Position numbers and translations under genes: made by a program
Assembly: GCA_905221605.1 (NCBI GenBank)
Contig: CAJNDS010002479.1
Span: forward strand, 1,052,501-1,116,500
Source of the DNA: Symbiodinium natans
Lineage: Eukaryota; Sar; Dinophyceae; Suessiales; Symbiodiniaceae
Direction: 5' to 3'
Length of the DNA stretch: 64,000 bases
The notes under the pieces: model-generated
Told to the model about the DNA's origin: nothing
Database searches by the model: none
Seen by the model: the letters and a program-made list of their open reading frames with translations, nothing else
Part shown: piece by piece, positions 11,335 to 23,475 of the stretch
Layout: each line of letters opens with the position of its first letter
Numbering within the stretch: the stretch's first letter is position 1

Positions 11335-11695
11335 CGGGCTAGGGTTTAGGGTTTAGGGTTTAGGGCTAGGGTTTAGGGTTTAGGGTTTAGGGCTTAGGGC
11401 TTAGGGTTTGGGGTTTGGGGTTTGGGGTTTGGGGTTTAGGGCTAGGGTTTAGGGTTTAGGGTTCAGGGTTCAGGGTTTAGGGGTGTAGGGATGGAGCTAA
11501 GGCTTGCGGCTTCTGCTCCCAACAGCCCAAAAATTGGCGTTTCGGGTTTAGGGGTTTGGGGGTTTAGGGGTTTAGGGGTTTAGGGGTTTAGGGGTTTAGG
11601 GGTTTAGGGGTTTAGGGGTTTAGGGGTTTAGGGGTTTAGGGGCTTAGGGGTTTAGGGGTTTAGGGGTTTAGGGGTTTAGGGGTTTAGGGTTAGAG
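11335..11695 (+). repeat. TTTAGGG and TTTAGGGG arrays
   Basis: Left part TTTAGGG with variants. From 11545 to 11690 the unit is an 8-mer, TTTAGGGG, repeated about 18 times. Lies in LRR intron 12. Confidence 0.92.
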
Positions 11696-12008
11696 TTTCC
11701 CCCCCCTCTTGCAGTAGACCACGGAGCATGTAAGCCCCAAGCAATACGAGGGTTTCCGAAAGTAGGGGTACGTGCCCGAGTTGTGTGAAATGCCCCTATT
11801 CCCTTCTGAGCTTAAACCCCAGCCCTCAAAATTCTCAACCCCAGCGCCCCTAAACACCTAAAACCCCTAAAACCCCTAAACCCCTAAACCCCTAAACCTT
11901 AAACCCTAGCCCTAAACCCTAAACCCTAAACTCTAAGCCCCTAAACCCGAAACACCAAACGCCAAACCCGATTTTTCCCTACCTAAATTGGCATTGGGAC
12001 GCCGAAAG

Positions 12009-12045
12009 GTCCGGTGCCCGAGACTTTTGGCAACCTGAGTGAGCT
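12009..12045 (+). CDS. LRR gene exon 13
   Basis: Encodes GPVPETFGNLSE plus two bases after AG|GTCC. Donor GC (GCATCC); the next exon begins GCAGG, so GCA is repeated at the junctions. Confidence 0.82.
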
Positions 12046-12424
12046 GCATCCCGGCCCTCTTTCTTTGCTTTGGGGTTTAGGGTTTAGGGTTGAGGGTTCA
12101 GGGTTTAGGGTTTAGGGTTTATGGTTTAGGGTTTGGGGTTTAGGGTTTAGGGTTTAGGGTTGAATTAGGCAAGGATGTCAGGCACCCCGAGAAAAACGGG
12201 AGGGTACATAACCCTCAATGTAGGAACCCCTGAAAAGGGTTTAGGGTTTAGGGTCTAGAGGGTCACTGTTCTAGAGGGGATTCCAGGCTTAGACAAAAAC
12301 CCACCCGCCCAAAGAATCCCATAACATTAAGAACATAAAATGTTCTCATCCTACCCCAGAGCGTTGTACCTACCCACTCCGAAACCCTGAGGCCCTAAAC
12401 CCTGAAGCCCTAACCCTGAAGCTA

Positions 12425-12830
12425 GATTGACCGAAAAGTCACCAACACTGGTCCAGATTGACCGAAAAGTCGCCAGCACTGGTCCAGATTGACCGAAAAG
12501 TCGCCAACACTGGTCCAGATTGACCAGTCCAGATTGACCGAAAAGTCACCAACACTGGTCCAGATTGACCGAAAAGTCGCCAACACTGGTCCAGATTGAC
12601 CGAAAAGTCGCCAACACTGGTCCAGATTGACCAGTCCAGATTGACCGAAAAGTCACAAACACTGGTCCAAATTGACCGAAAAGTCGCGAACATTGGGGTC
12701 AGATTGACCGAAAAGTCACCAACACTGGTCCAGATTGACCGAAAAGTCGCGATCATTGGGGTCAGATTGACCGAACAGTCACGAACACCGAGGGTCAGAT
12801 TGACCGAAAAGTCACGAACATTTAAATCTA
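12425..12830 (+). repeat. 31-bp minisatellite
   Basis: About 13 units built on GATTGACCGAAAAGTCGCC plus AACACTGGTCCA, with shortened units. Long frames on both strands here (for example DFSVNLDQCW repeats on minus) are products of the repeat, not genes. Inside LRR intron 13. Confidence 0.9.
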
Positions 12831-12831
12831 T

Positions 12832-12878
12832 ATTATATATATATTTTTTCATGTATATATATATATATATATATGTGT
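12832..12878. repeat. TA/AT microsatellite
   Basis: Mostly alternating TA, directly after the minisatellite. Confidence 0.85.
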
Positions 12879-13224
12879 GATAGAGAGGGTTTAGGGTTTA
12901 GGGGTTTGGGGTTAGGCGTTAGGGTTTAGGGTTTAGGGTTTAGAGTTTAGGGTTTATCCTTAACGGGTATAAGGAGGAAGGAACCCTTAATCTTACTCCC
13001 CTACAATATCGCTCCTACACATCCCGTATATATGGTCCCTAAATACCGAAGTAGCCCCTATATAGACCCTAAATACTATCCAGGCCCCTCGTGTTGAAGC
13101 CGGATGGTTGATCGTTTGGCGGTACCAAAAACAAGCCTCCAATATGGCAAGGCTACTCCGGGCTTTACAGGCCACACACCAATGCACCGGCTGGGCAGGC
13201 ACTTGGACTTGTAAAACCCAAACG

Positions 13225-13580
13225 GGGTGTACGGTCCCACGCCGAAGAATGGACAGACCCACCACGTCCCACCGAAAGCCGGTGCAATCCCACGCAGAAG
13301 AACCCGGGGCCCACCGAAACCCGGTACGGTCCCATGCAGAAGAATGCGGGCCTCACCGAAACCCACTTTGGCCCCACGCAGAAGAATGCGGGCCTTCCCG
13401 AATTCCAGTTCGGTCCCACGCAGAAGAACGCGGGTCCCATCGAGAGCCCACACAGAAGAACGGGTCCCACCAAAACCCAGTACGGTCCCACACAGAAGAA
13501 CGCGGGTCCCACCGAAACCCAGTGCAGCTCCGCGCAGAAGAACGTGGGTCCCACCGAACCCAGCGCGCTCCCGGGCGAGA
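13225..13580 (+). repeat. About 42-bp minisatellite
   Basis: Around eight diverged units containing CCCACGCAGAAGAA and CCCACCGAAACCC. All frames are open over long stretches because the unit lacks stops; codon content is repetitive, so no gene is called. Confidence 0.8.
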
Positions 13581-14109
13581 ATGTGGGCGCCACGTGCCAC
13601 AGAAGCTCAGCGCTTAAGCAGACGAACGCTATCAGTGAAATGCGAAGTTTCCTTTCTGCCGAACAGCTAACTCATCTCTTGAGCTGGTTTAGGTTGCTGA
13701 AAAACATGATATTTCCGGGGCCGCGTTTGCAAGCCGGATTCCGGTCGCAGGGTGAGCTCCAGCGTCATGGGCCCTGAATGTAACCCCAAGTCTCTTGTAA
13801 GGGTCCCAGCCTTATTTGCGGCACTTCTAGCCCCACTTGTAACTAGCCAAGAACACGCAAGCAAACCTTAAACCCTGTTTGGCGGCCCTACATGAGCGGC
13901 AGCCCAGTAATAGGAGCCACAAAAGGTTTTAGGGGGTTAAGGTGGCCCCAAACCCAAAAGCCAAAACCCGAAACCCTGTTTAGGGTTTAGGGTTTAGGAT
14001 TAGGCCTTAACCCCCAAACCCCAAACCCCCAACCCGAAATCCCAAACCCCAAACCACAAGCCCTAAACCCTAAGCCCAATTCCGCGACCGAAAATTTCCT
14101 CTGACTGAG

Positions 14110-14143
14110 GCAGGAGTTGTGGCTCGATGGCAACAGCTTAGAG
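14110..14143 (+). CDS. LRR gene exon 14
   Basis: Completes Leu and encodes QELWLDGNSLE. Donor GC (GCGCTG); the next exon begins GCTCC. The following 3.1 kb intron holds unique sequence with open frames on both strands. Confidence 0.8.
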
Positions 14144-14699
14144 GCGCTGTTGCGCGCTACTTTGTGGCTGTGAGTTGAGTTTTCAGGCTTTTTGGGGTTT
14201 AGGTCTATAGGGTTTAGGGTTTAGGTTTTAGGGTTTAGGGTTTAGGGTTTAGGGTTTGGGGGTCTTTGTGGCTTGAAGTTTTGTTTTAAGGGGCTGCTTT
14301 GTTTCGTTGGGGTTTATAGGGTTTGCAGGGTTTTTGTTTTGATTCTTGGGGTTGTTTAGGGGGTTAGGGTTTGAGGGATTTTGGGTTTGGGCGCTTTAGG
14401 TTTTTCGGATTCTATGGTTTTAGGACTTCAGGCCGGTAGGAATTGGGTGTAGTGCTTTAGGCTTTGTAGGGTTGCGGTTAAGAGGGGGATTAAAGCCATT
14501 TATAAGTCTTCGGGGCTCCGGAGCTCCGGGGTTGGGATGGGCTGGCCCCAAAGTTAAATCTAAACCCCATCGATTTGAGGGTTTACGAAAATGACCCGGA
14601 AAATAGACTCCCCCAAATACGTATATTCCCTTGTAATACAGACCCTAGCAAGGTACCCCAAATTATGGAAAGCCCCACTTGTGGCGCGTAAAGGGCACA

Positions 14700-17095
14700 A
14701 CCTTTAATCCCTCAAGACACGAAGAGTCGCAAGTCTACCGTCAAGGCAGCCTATGAGCCTACGCCCGAACCCCCCCAAAAAACCTAAACTCTATAGGCCC
14801 TAAGCGCAAGCCGAGTCAGCAAGAAGCACGTACATTGCTCGAACAATGCAATGCCCATCGGCCACTTGCCACTGGTCAAAACCGTGGCAGTAAAGCTTTG
14901 GAGAGCCAGGAAACAAAGACGACCGTTGAACGTGTTTTCGTGACCGGCTAGCGACTTGCAGTGGAAAGCCGTCGCGGGCTACGAGAACGCGTGTAGCTAC
15001 ATTGGCATTTTGTCCGCTTGATTGTCTGGGACAGCAGCCGCATCTGATCTGCGTTGAAAGGGGAAGCCTGTCATGTACACGGAACAACACTTTTGGAGAG
15101 CAAAATGGTTGCTCTTATCCTGACAAGTTCGGGAAGTCGTCTAGGTTCTGGATCCCTAGTGCATCCATAAAGTCCTTTTCCCGGAGCCTTCTGCGCTTAA
15201 TTCTGCTGGAAATCTCCCACAATAGGGGAACAACTCGCAATATGTCTAAATAATTATCCGCAAGGTACCAATATTTTCGGACACCCCCGTCTTTGTGTCG
15301 TGGAATCACTCGAAGCCTATAACCTAGTTTTTTCGCCATGGATTGCTTGAAGGGGTTTCTAAAGCTGCTGGCCACAAAGGTGCGAAGCTCAGCTAGGTGC
15401 TCGCCGTTGCGTCGGGCAGCTGGTCTTGAGGGGTGAATGTTGCACAGCGCGCGCCCCGTGACAGGAAGATTGGCGAGCCTACGTTACACAAGAAGGGTGC
15501 GCAACTCTGCGGCAATTGCTGGTTCAACGCTTAGGGTCCGCCAGCCATCAGGTTCTGCGTCCTGATCGCCGGCTCCCAAAGCATTCCCCTGCGGCTTGCA
15601 GTCTCCGGCAACAGACTGCGCTCGGCCGCAGGGTTTTCCGCCCCATTCTTTCCAGGCTTTGGAACAGGCCTCCATCCCCCCTTCCTCCCTCTCCTTCCCT
15701 CGGTTTAGATTGCTTTTGGCTCATCGGCTGTTGCCCGTCGGGAGAGTGGCGAACTACGTTTATCGTGGATGTCGGCGCGCCCTAGCATTTACCTGCGGGA
15801 GTCTGGTCACTGTGAGAGCGGAACGAACACCGACGCTCCTGCCCAAGCGGCCCTGGGCCCGTTGCTGTCGATGCTCTCGGCTGTTGTCGCCTTGCGCTGT
15901 TGTCACCTTGCGCTGTTCTGAGTCAGCAGCCTGTGAGCTGCTGCGTGCGACTGGCGTTCGATTTTGTTTTCTTCTTACTAGTAGTGCATGGGTGCGCTTT
16001 CATGTTTGTTATCCATGCACCTGCCATCTTTTATGAGACATGCGGAGCCTTGCTGGAAGACTAGAGTATGTGTGGTAGGCCGTGAGTTGAACTAGGATCC
16101 GCACCCTTCTGACCTGTTGCAGTCCAAGTCGAGACAATTTCTTAGTTGATTACGCGACGAGTTCCGACGTCTGGTGTTCTCGCAGCTCTAGACAATCTCC
16201 AGATTCCGCCATGTCTTTGCGCCCCAAGGCACCCGGGGAAGCCATGCTGTTGCCTGCTCAGGTTGGGTTGGGGGGACAGGACCTGCTCTCAACATCCTTC
16301 TGCCTGAAACGGCTGCAGGATTTCCAGAAGCCAGCTGTCCGACCGTCCGACCAGCTTCGGTATGCTGTGCCACACAGTCAGTACCAGCCCCTGATCGACA
16401 CCTGGTTTGCTTGCCACTGGACAGCAAGAGATGTCTGGCGTTTTGCCGGGAGAACCCACTGGCCACTTAGTGACTGCCGAGCCATCGACCGACCGTGGTA
16501 GCAAAGCCATGAGAAAAGTGCTGCCGACGGACGCGGCAAGTTTGCAGTTGTGCAGCACGTCCCAGACAGCCCAGCAGCATGCGCTGCTTCGAAACCACCG
16601 CAAGTGATGCGGTGCCGGGACCATGGGATTCCTCAAAAGTTAGCTGATGCAGTCTGCCTCGGCCCAGACATTGATCCATACGGAACTGTCTGCGTTCTAC
16701 GAGAAGCAGAAACAGGCAGCGGGCTTTCACGCATGCAATGTTGAGTCTGAACCACTATACGATATGTCACCATGGATGAACTGCTATCCTATGAAGACTG
16801 TGATACAAAGGCACCAATGGGCGAACAGATTGCACAGAACCTCTTGAAATGCGATCGCTTGAATTACGGCGACATGCTTGAAGCCTTGAAGCTATCAAGA
16901 AAGCAAAACTGTGCCCGCAACACAAGAAGAGGAAGTTCGCAGAAGACCAACAGAGTAGAACATAAAAGCATGATAGGGCTTCAAGGGATGTAGGTTTTGG
17001 AAGCCACAGCAACGGGCACCAGCTCTTACACAGCTGCCGGGTCTTGGGGTACCTGGCCTCCTAAAACTTCCAAACCAAGCGCGCAAAAAACCCAA
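14700..17095. other. 2.4 kb unique segment inside LRR intron 14, possible decayed gene copy
   Basis: Almost free of telomere repeats, unlike its surroundings. On minus, 15478-15115 is open for about 120 codons from an AG acceptor and reads ELRTFVASSFRNPFKQSMAK and RKYWYLADNYLDILRVV to a TAA. On plus, open stretches in successive frames at 16211-16993 (for example SLRPKAPGEAMLLPAQVG and DELLSYEDCDTKAPMGEQIA) look like a gene copy broken by frameshifts. No family was recognised for either. Confidence 0.5.
15115..15478 (-). CDS. Unrecognised open frame, minus strand, nested in LRR intron
   Basis: About 120 codons without a stop. The mid-part has a balanced, basic composition (KKLGYRLRVIPRHKDGG, SSRIKRRRLREKDFMDALG), unlike repeat-derived frames. 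It has no clear start, so it is an exon or a fragment. It is the only convincing minus-strand coding stretch. Confidence 0.4.
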
Positions 17096-17285
17096 AGCCC
17101 TAAACCCTTAAAGCCCTTAACCCCCTTAACCCCCAAAAAACCCTATAAGCCCCCCCTCCCTAACTCTAAACCCTAACTTGAGCCCTGAAGCCTAAACCCT
17201 AAAACCTAAGCCCTAAACCCTGAGCCCTGAACCCTGAACCCTGAACCCTAACAACCACAAGAAACCCACGAGCCGGCTCGGGGAG

Positions 17286-17326
17286 GCTCCGTTTCCGCTG
17301 TCCTTCCTGGAGCTGCGACGACTGCG
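17286..17326 (+). CDS. LRR gene exon 15
   Basis: Encodes APFPLSFLELRRL, fitting LxxxFPxSFLELRRL. It leaves at GAGCC. The hexamer CGGAGC occurs at both the donor and the next acceptor, like a target-site duplication. Confidence 0.75.
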
Positions 17327-19129
17327 GAGCCCCCTGGGCCCCAAAAGTCGGGTTCAGGGTTTAGGGTTTAGGGTTTAGGGTTTAGGGCTTATAGGGTTTA
17401 GGGTTTCCCTAAGCCCTAAGCCTAACACCCGAAAACCCTTCAAGATCTTGCGCGACCATCGATAGAGCACAGCCGGCCGCAACCGCGATTGTTTATTAGC
17501 AATCCCGACGCCTACGCAACAAGCTGCCGAGCCTAATTCCAAGTCACACTGAGCATCCCCGACCCTGAACTGGAGGGCTTTATAATTGGGCTCATCAGGA
17601 GAAGCCTAAGCCCTACACCAGCAACTAAACCACATACGGAGTGAATTCCAGTTCGCCTGCAACCTTCAACCCTACAGACCCTGACCCCAGACCATGCTTC
17701 CAAACCCCGTTGGCCAGCACAGGCTTTCGACAGGGCCTTGGCGAACATCAGCAACCGCAGGCTCTTCACGTGGGATCGGGGAGCAATGGCTTCGGGCCCA
17801 AGGTTGACCCTTATAAACCCTTCAACACCCTCTCTGGGGACTTGCAACCCTACTTCTATAACTACGCATGAAACTTCAGGTGCAGTGGGATGGTTTGTTT
17901 TGAAAGGGGCCTCAAAATGCGGAGGGGGAGGAGTTAAGCTTGTGCGCCTGGTTCTAAGACTCCTGGCCTGAGGATTTAGGGTCTATAGGTTTCGGGTTTA
18001 GGGTTTCGGGTTCTGAGTTTGGGTTCTGGGGCCTTTGCGGAATCCAGAATTTGCGCATTCGAGGGGTGTAGGCGTGGCACAGTTTAAGGTTTACAGTGCT
18101 TGTTGGGGCGCAGGTCCGCAGAGTTCTTCTCGCGGGTCCCTTATATACTACCCACCCAAAACTACCCCTCCCAACCCAACAGCAACCCAACCATTCTTTT
18201 GGCGTTTTTGGGGGCAGGGTCCCGGCATATTCTTGCCGACTCCTACGAAGAGCGTCGCTTTCGGGGTAGAATTCCCTGTATGAAGCAGAGTTTATGCTAC
18301 CGTTACTTGGGAGTGTACTTAGGGCTCCTTATTCTAGACGTATAATGTTTCGTCTGTTCTTGTTGGGATACGAGTCTGCGTCCAATGTCCCCTATCTTTT
18401 GGAGTCGCGATAGGCTTCTGCACAAGTGGGGTGGACACTTGTGAGCAGCTCGAAGCGATGTGGTCATTAGATATGGAGTTACTTTAGCTGCCCTAGGGTT
18501 TAGGGGAGGAAGCAAAAAGGGCTAATGAAGCTTCTAGGATCAGGATGACCGGGTTTGGGTATCAAGAACTTAAGCTACAAAATCGAATGCCGTTGTGATG
18601 CGAACTGAGAAGCCCAGTAGCAATTGCGCCCGAAACCACTAGCCCTAAGCCCGAAACCCCAAGAAACGGGCTGCTTTGTGTGCGCATGTCCAGAAGACTG
18701 TCACCGCTGACACCTGCTTTCAGAACTCACACGCATTGAGACGGCGGTGCCTTACAATGTCTCCCTGAAAAGGTGTACGGTCTTGGGCCGTGTAGGGGAT
18801 AGGGGAAGCGAGAGAAGTTGACGAGGGTTCAGGGTTTAGGGCCAGTTTAGGGCTTAGGCTTTCATAGGGAGACTACTTTAGGGCTTGGGGTGCAGGGGTA
18901 AACCACAAAACGTCCGGAGATCTGACCAGGCCAACTGCGCCCCAATAGAGGAGGATCCTTGCAACATTTGGTGGCGCAGGCGGGGATGCCCCCCAATCCT
19001 AAAAACCCTAATCCCTCCAGTTCGACGCCTACGCTCTAAAGTTCTAAACCCTGCCACCCAAAGACCCTACACCATCACGCACGGCACAGTGTGCTTGCCG
19101 GCCTGCACTCCTTTGGTTACTTTAGCTTA

Positions 19130-19375
19130 ACAACCCTATAAACCCTATAAACCCTTTAAACCCTATAAACCCTACAAATCCTATACACCCTATAAACCCT
19201 ATAAACCCTAAGCCCTAAACCCTAATTCAACCCCTAACCCCTAAGCCCTAAGCACGAAGCCCTAAGCCCTAAGCGCGAAGCCCTAAGCCCTAAACCCTCC
19301 TAAGCCCTATAAGCCCTATAAGCCCTATAAGCCCTATAAGCCCTATAAGCCCTATAAGCCCTATAAGCCCTGAGC
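19130..19375 (+). repeat. CCCTATAAA and AGCCCTATA 9-mer arrays
   Basis: Two blocks of 9-base telomere-like variants (19137-19205 and 19310-19372) with 7-mers between them, in LRR intron 15. Confidence 0.9.
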
Positions 19376-19439
19376 CCAAGAAACCCGTAGTTCAGCTCTT
19401 GGGTTCTGGGTTCTCCTGCGGCCAAAGGTCCGAACGGAG

Positions 19440-19484
19440 CAAGCTGGAGTTCTTCTTGCAGAGTCTGTGGACGGAACTTCAGTT
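19440..19484 (+). CDS. LRR gene exon 16
   Basis: Encodes KLEFFLQSLWTELQ, with Gln at the usual Asn position. Acceptor CGGAG|C, donor GC (GCAATT). Confidence 0.65.
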
Positions 19485-19700
19485 GCAATTACTAGGGGTT
19501 AGGGTTTGGGTTTTGGGCTTTGGGTTTTAGGGCTTCGGCTTGATCAGGGTGTTAGCGTTTCAGGCTTTAGGGCTTAGGCTTGTTTAGGGTTTTAGGGCTT
19601 TAGGGCTTCTAGTTTGCTTTGGGTTTGGTTCATGGCTGGCGCTGTTCGTAACGAACCCCCAGCTGTAAGGGGCCCCAAACAGCCCCGCAACTTAAGCCAG

Positions 19701-19785
19701 CCCAGGCTCAATACTGGAGAACGCACCGCTACAGCGCATCGCAACCGATGTGCACCTGGCACCTCAGTCGGCAGGTAATCTGAAA
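19701..19785 (+). CDS. LRR gene exon 17 (85 nt)
   Basis: Twenty-eight codons cover PGSILENAPLQRIATDVHL and end SAGNLK. The pattern is a looser LRR, but spacing to the flanking repeats is about right. Donor GA (GATGTG). The exact acceptor (AG at 19699-19700) is the least certain part. Confidence 0.55.
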
Positions 19786-20102
19786 GATGTGCGGTTAGGG
19801 TTTAGGGTTTAGAGTTTAGGGTTTAGGGTTTGGGGTTTAGGGTCCCCCGCCAAGTCAAAATTCGACTTCTAACGGCCCTAAATTTCATAATTGTGTTATA
19901 AGGACCCTAAATTAGGTTATACGTCCCTGAACTGTCTAGGTTTCTAGGGTTACACCAAACCCGACTTGGGGCTTCGGGATCCTATACCCCTAAACCCCTG
20001 AACCCCTGAAAGCCTTCAAACCCTTCATTCAGCCCCTGGTGGGGCTGAGGCTCTAGGACCCAGGAGAAGGTTGAACCCCTAAACCCCTGAACCCTTCTTA
20101 TT

Positions 20103-20430
20103 TACCCTACACCCTACACCCTACACCCTACACCCTACACCCTACACCCTACACCCTAAACCCTAAACCCTAAACCCTAAACCCTAAACCCTAAACCCTA
20201 AACCCTAAACCCTAAACCCTAAACCCTAAACCCTAAACCCTAAACCCTAAACCCTAAACCCTAACCTAAACCCTAAACCCTAAACCCTAAACCCTAAACC
20301 CTAAACCCTAAACCCTAAACCCTAAACCCTAAACCCTAAACCCTAAACCCTAAACCCTAAACCCTAACCCTAAACCCTAACCCTATTCCCTAAACCCTAA
20401 GCCCTAAGCCCTAAGCCCTGAACCCTAAAC
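20103..20430 (+). repeat. Longest telomere-type array (about 330 bp)
   Basis: Starts with about eight CCCTACA units, then about 34 CCCTAAA units with few errors, then CCCTAAG. In LRR intron 17. Confidence 0.95.
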
Positions 20431-20558
20431 CCTCCATGTGTCCTCAATGCGTTGCAGGACGGGTGTAGCTTGCGCGCACCTGGACGGGGCTTGGAGGGCC
20501 ACCAGGCAGCAACAGGGGGATTAGGGAGTATGTTTTGGGGCCTGTTATTCCCAGGGTC

Positions 20559-20619
20559 TATGGTTTAGGGTTTAGGGTTTAGGGTTTCAGGAATCCTAAA
20601 CCCTAAACCCTAAACCCTC
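20559..20619. repeat. Head-to-head telomere repeat junction
   Basis: Three TTTAGGG units, 12 bp of spacer, then CCCTAAA units, forming an inverted repeat. Confidence 0.85.
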
Positions 20620-20698
20620 AACCCTACGGCTTCGGGTTTTTAAGGAGGGACGCCATCCCTTGAGGGCTCCGACTTGAGGGCCAGCTAAGAACAACCCC

Positions 20699-20953
20699 TA
20701 CAAGGAGGGGCCCCCTTGCTGTACCAGTTATAGTTAAGAGAGTTATATATATATATATATATATATAGTTAAGAGAGTTACATATATATATATATAGTTA
20801 AGAGAGTTATATATATATATAGTTAAGAGAGTTATAATCCTCATTTAGGATCCTTGCAACCCAATTCCGGCCCCTTATACTTATGAATTTAGCATCCTTG
20901 CAACCCAATTCAGGCCCCTTATACTTATGACCTGGGGGGCCCCTCCTTGCAGC
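20699..20953. mobile_element. MITE family C, copy 1
   Basis: Ends CTACAAGGAGGGGCCCCC and the inverse GGGGGGCCCCTCCTTGCAG. Inside are four AGTTAAGAGAGTTATATAT repeats and a 40-bp direct repeat (ATCCTTGCAACCCAATTC...). Confidence 0.75.
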
Positions 20954-21747
20954 AATTTTTGCAGACACTCAGGACATCCAGGGCTTTGTTTGTTTGGGAT
21001 GTTTGGCTGTTCTGTGTCTTAGGGAGCTTAGTACGTAAGCTTAGGTGACATAGGTGAGCTTAGAACTACTCTTTCTTGAAATTCTCCAACATACATCCTG
21101 ACCTACCAACTGCGCTAAAACCATAAGCTTACTCAATGCCCTGAGTCTTTAGGTAGTCCAGCAATCTGCAAACTGCAAAGACTGTAACTGGTCACGGCCT
21201 CGCCACCTGTAGCTGTCTTTTCTTATCCCTTAGCTGATTCGAAGAATCCAGGGTCTCTTTACCGGGTCCCTCCTAGGAAGGCGTTGTGACGACAAGGCTT
21301 CGGGGATTTAGGGGTCAGTGCCCGCCCTTACAGAATTGCAAGCCCTACACCCTGAACCCTAAACCCTAAACCCTGAACCCTAAACCCTACACCCTAAAGT
21401 TGTCTAAAAGCTCGCTCGGCCTTTGCGCCTGGCTTCTCTTAAGGTCCTTCTTATAAGGCGCCCCCTCTTCTTTCGGGTACCCCGAAAAGGGACCCTGATT
21501 CAGAGAAATCACCAATATGACCTTCATATAAACCTCAATGCCTAAACGTTAATTAACCCTCTAAACCCTAAATTTGATGCCTTACATGCCAACACCCTAA
21601 ACCCTAAACCAAACCCTAAACCCTAAACCCTGAACCCTGAACCCTAAACCCTAAACCCTGAACCCTAAACCCTAAACCCTAAACCCTAAACCTTAACTGT
21701 AAACCCCCTCAACACTATTCAGAAGCCCTAGGGTCCCAGTGTCCGAG

Positions 21748-21768
21748 GTCACCTCCCTGACCGTGGAG
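21748..21768 (+). CDS. LRR gene exon 18 (21-nt micro-exon)
   Basis: Encodes VTSLTVE. It is flanked by AG|GTC and a GA donor (GACACG). The next exon begins GACCC, repeating GAC, and the join reads SLTVEDPYLSGHIDSSI, a good LRR. Confidence 0.65.
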
Positions 21769-22215
21769 GACACGCCTGCTCGGTCATGGTGTGCGGGTTT
21801 TAAGTCCTCAACCAAGGAGTTTAGTGTGTTTAGGGTTTAGGGTTTAGGGTTTCGGGTTTGGGTTTAGGGTGAAACCCTCAACCCAACGGCCTAAACCCTG
21901 GTCTTGAAGGGGGAAGGAAGAGGTAGCTCGTGTTTGGGGGCTCGGCAATGCGATGGCAAGTTTGTTTGGAGGTTTTGGCCCCCCCCCCATTCGCCTGAAT
22001 CACACCATGGTGCCAGGGCTTAGGGCTCTGGGTGTGTTAGGGGTTAGGGTTTAGGGTTTAGGGTTTAGGGTTTAGGGTTTAGGGTTGAGGGTTGAGGGTT
22101 TAGGGTTTAGACCAAAAACCCTAAATCCTAAATCCTAAACCCTAAACCTAAACCTTGAGTGTCCAGGATTCAGAGTGCATGTTTAGGATTCAGAGTCTCA
22201 GAGTCTAGTATGTTC

Positions 22216-22327
22216 TTGGCAGCCCAGTGGTGCCCTTTTCACTTGTTTTGGTTCAAGGTTCCCTTATCAAGCAACCAACCCGAAAAAAGGGTGCCCTTAT
22301 CATGATATGGTTACCGGGCTAGCAAGT
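22216..22327. mobile_element. Introner-like family G, copy 1
   Basis: Ends TTGGCAGCCCAGTGGTGCC and the inverse of GGTTACCGGGCTAGCAAG. It matches the ends of methyltransferase intron 4. This copy lies inside LRR intron 18 and lacks telomere repeats. Confidence 0.65.
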
Positions 22328-22504
22328 GTCTATGATCTTTGTTCAGTGGTGTTTGCTGCGGTGGAGTTTTGCAGGCTTGCTCGCCTTTAGAAAAAAACCG
22401 CATCCCACTAGCTTGAATCCTCCCGAACCTTTTAGGGTTTAGGGTTTGGGGTTTGGGTCCTTTATAGACGCACCCTAAACCGCCTAAACCTTCTGACACC
22501 AAAG

Positions 22505-22561
22505 GACCCGTACCTCTCCGGGCACATCGATTCCAGCATCTCATCCCTGTACGCGCTCAAG
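22505..22561 (+). CDS. LRR gene exon 19
   Basis: Encodes DPYLSGHIDSSISSLYALK after AG|GAC. Donor GA (GAGTGT); the next exon begins GAGCTG, repeating GAG. Confidence 0.82.
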
Positions 22562-23304
22562 GAGTGTGTTGGGAGGTTTTGGGGTTCAGGGTTTAGGGTC
22601 TTGGGTTTTGGGAAACCCTAAAACCCCCAAATAAACCCTACGCCCTAAACCCTAGAGACCCTAACTAAACCCTAAACCCTAATCATTTAGGGGCAGGCTT
22701 CAGGCTTGCAATTCCAAAAAATCCTCGGCAACTTTTGGGCCGTACATCCCTCAAACCGCTGGAAACAGAAATCCTATAAGGGCTAAAGCCCGATGAGCCT
22801 TATCAATAAGGCTACCAACCCTATAAGCCCCATAATCGCCATGAAGCCTGTAATCCCTACAAACTCCATAAGCCTGCCTTAGAACCTTCTAAACCCTATA
22901 TAAGGCCCGTAAACTCGAAAACTCCGACTCAAGAGACCTATGACCCCAAGCCCTACAATCCGAAGATCTGTGACACTACTGTTACCCAGGTCTTCCAATC
23001 CTGTATCCCCTGAATTCGAGGAGTATGCCCGAATCTTCCCTAAATTATTGTAGGATCCTAATGAGAATATGTGGAAGATCCCTCTGGAATATAAGGGATC
23101 TCGGAAGATCTGCTAATCCTCGGCTCCACTTGAGGGGTTCGTGGCAATCGGCTCATACGTAAAGCAACGTTGATGAAGGTACTTATAGTCCCACTCTTAA
23201 CTACCCATGAACATTGGAGTAAAACCCTAAACCCTACCCTAAACCCTGAGCACCCTAAACCCTAACCCCCAAACCCTGATCGCAAAACCCATCCTACTTG
23301 CAAA

Positions 23305-23475
23305 TTGTACCTAAACCCCAAACCCCAAAACCCAAACCCCAAACCCCACACCCCAAACCCCAAACCCCAAACCCTAAACCCAAAACCCTAATCTAAACCC
23401 TAAACCCTAAACCCTAGACCCTGACCCTAAACCCTAAACCCTAGACCCTAAACCCGAAACCCTAAACCCTAAATT
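23305..23475 (+). repeat. CCCCAAA and CCCTAAA tract
   Basis: A block of CCCCAAA units (about 23310-23370) passes into CCCTAAA units. Confidence 0.9.

Noticed and set aside
12439-12880. Open frames of 94-137 codons over the 31-bp minisatellite
   Set aside because: The unit lacks stops in several frames on both strands, so the frames follow from the repeat.
12425-13600. CRISPR-like repeat array
   Set aside because: Repeats are contiguous tandem units without unique spacers, in eukaryotic DNA.
13076-13777. Six overlapping frames of 140-174 codons
   Set aside because: They come from a 42-bp minisatellite rich in C and G. The peptides are simple repeats in every frame.
15700-15730. Relict spliced-leader sequence (GCTTTTGGCTCATCGG)
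   Set aside because: Only a partial resemblance to the dinoflagellate leader (TTTTGGCTCA). It is not at a gene start and lacks the CCGTAGCC part.
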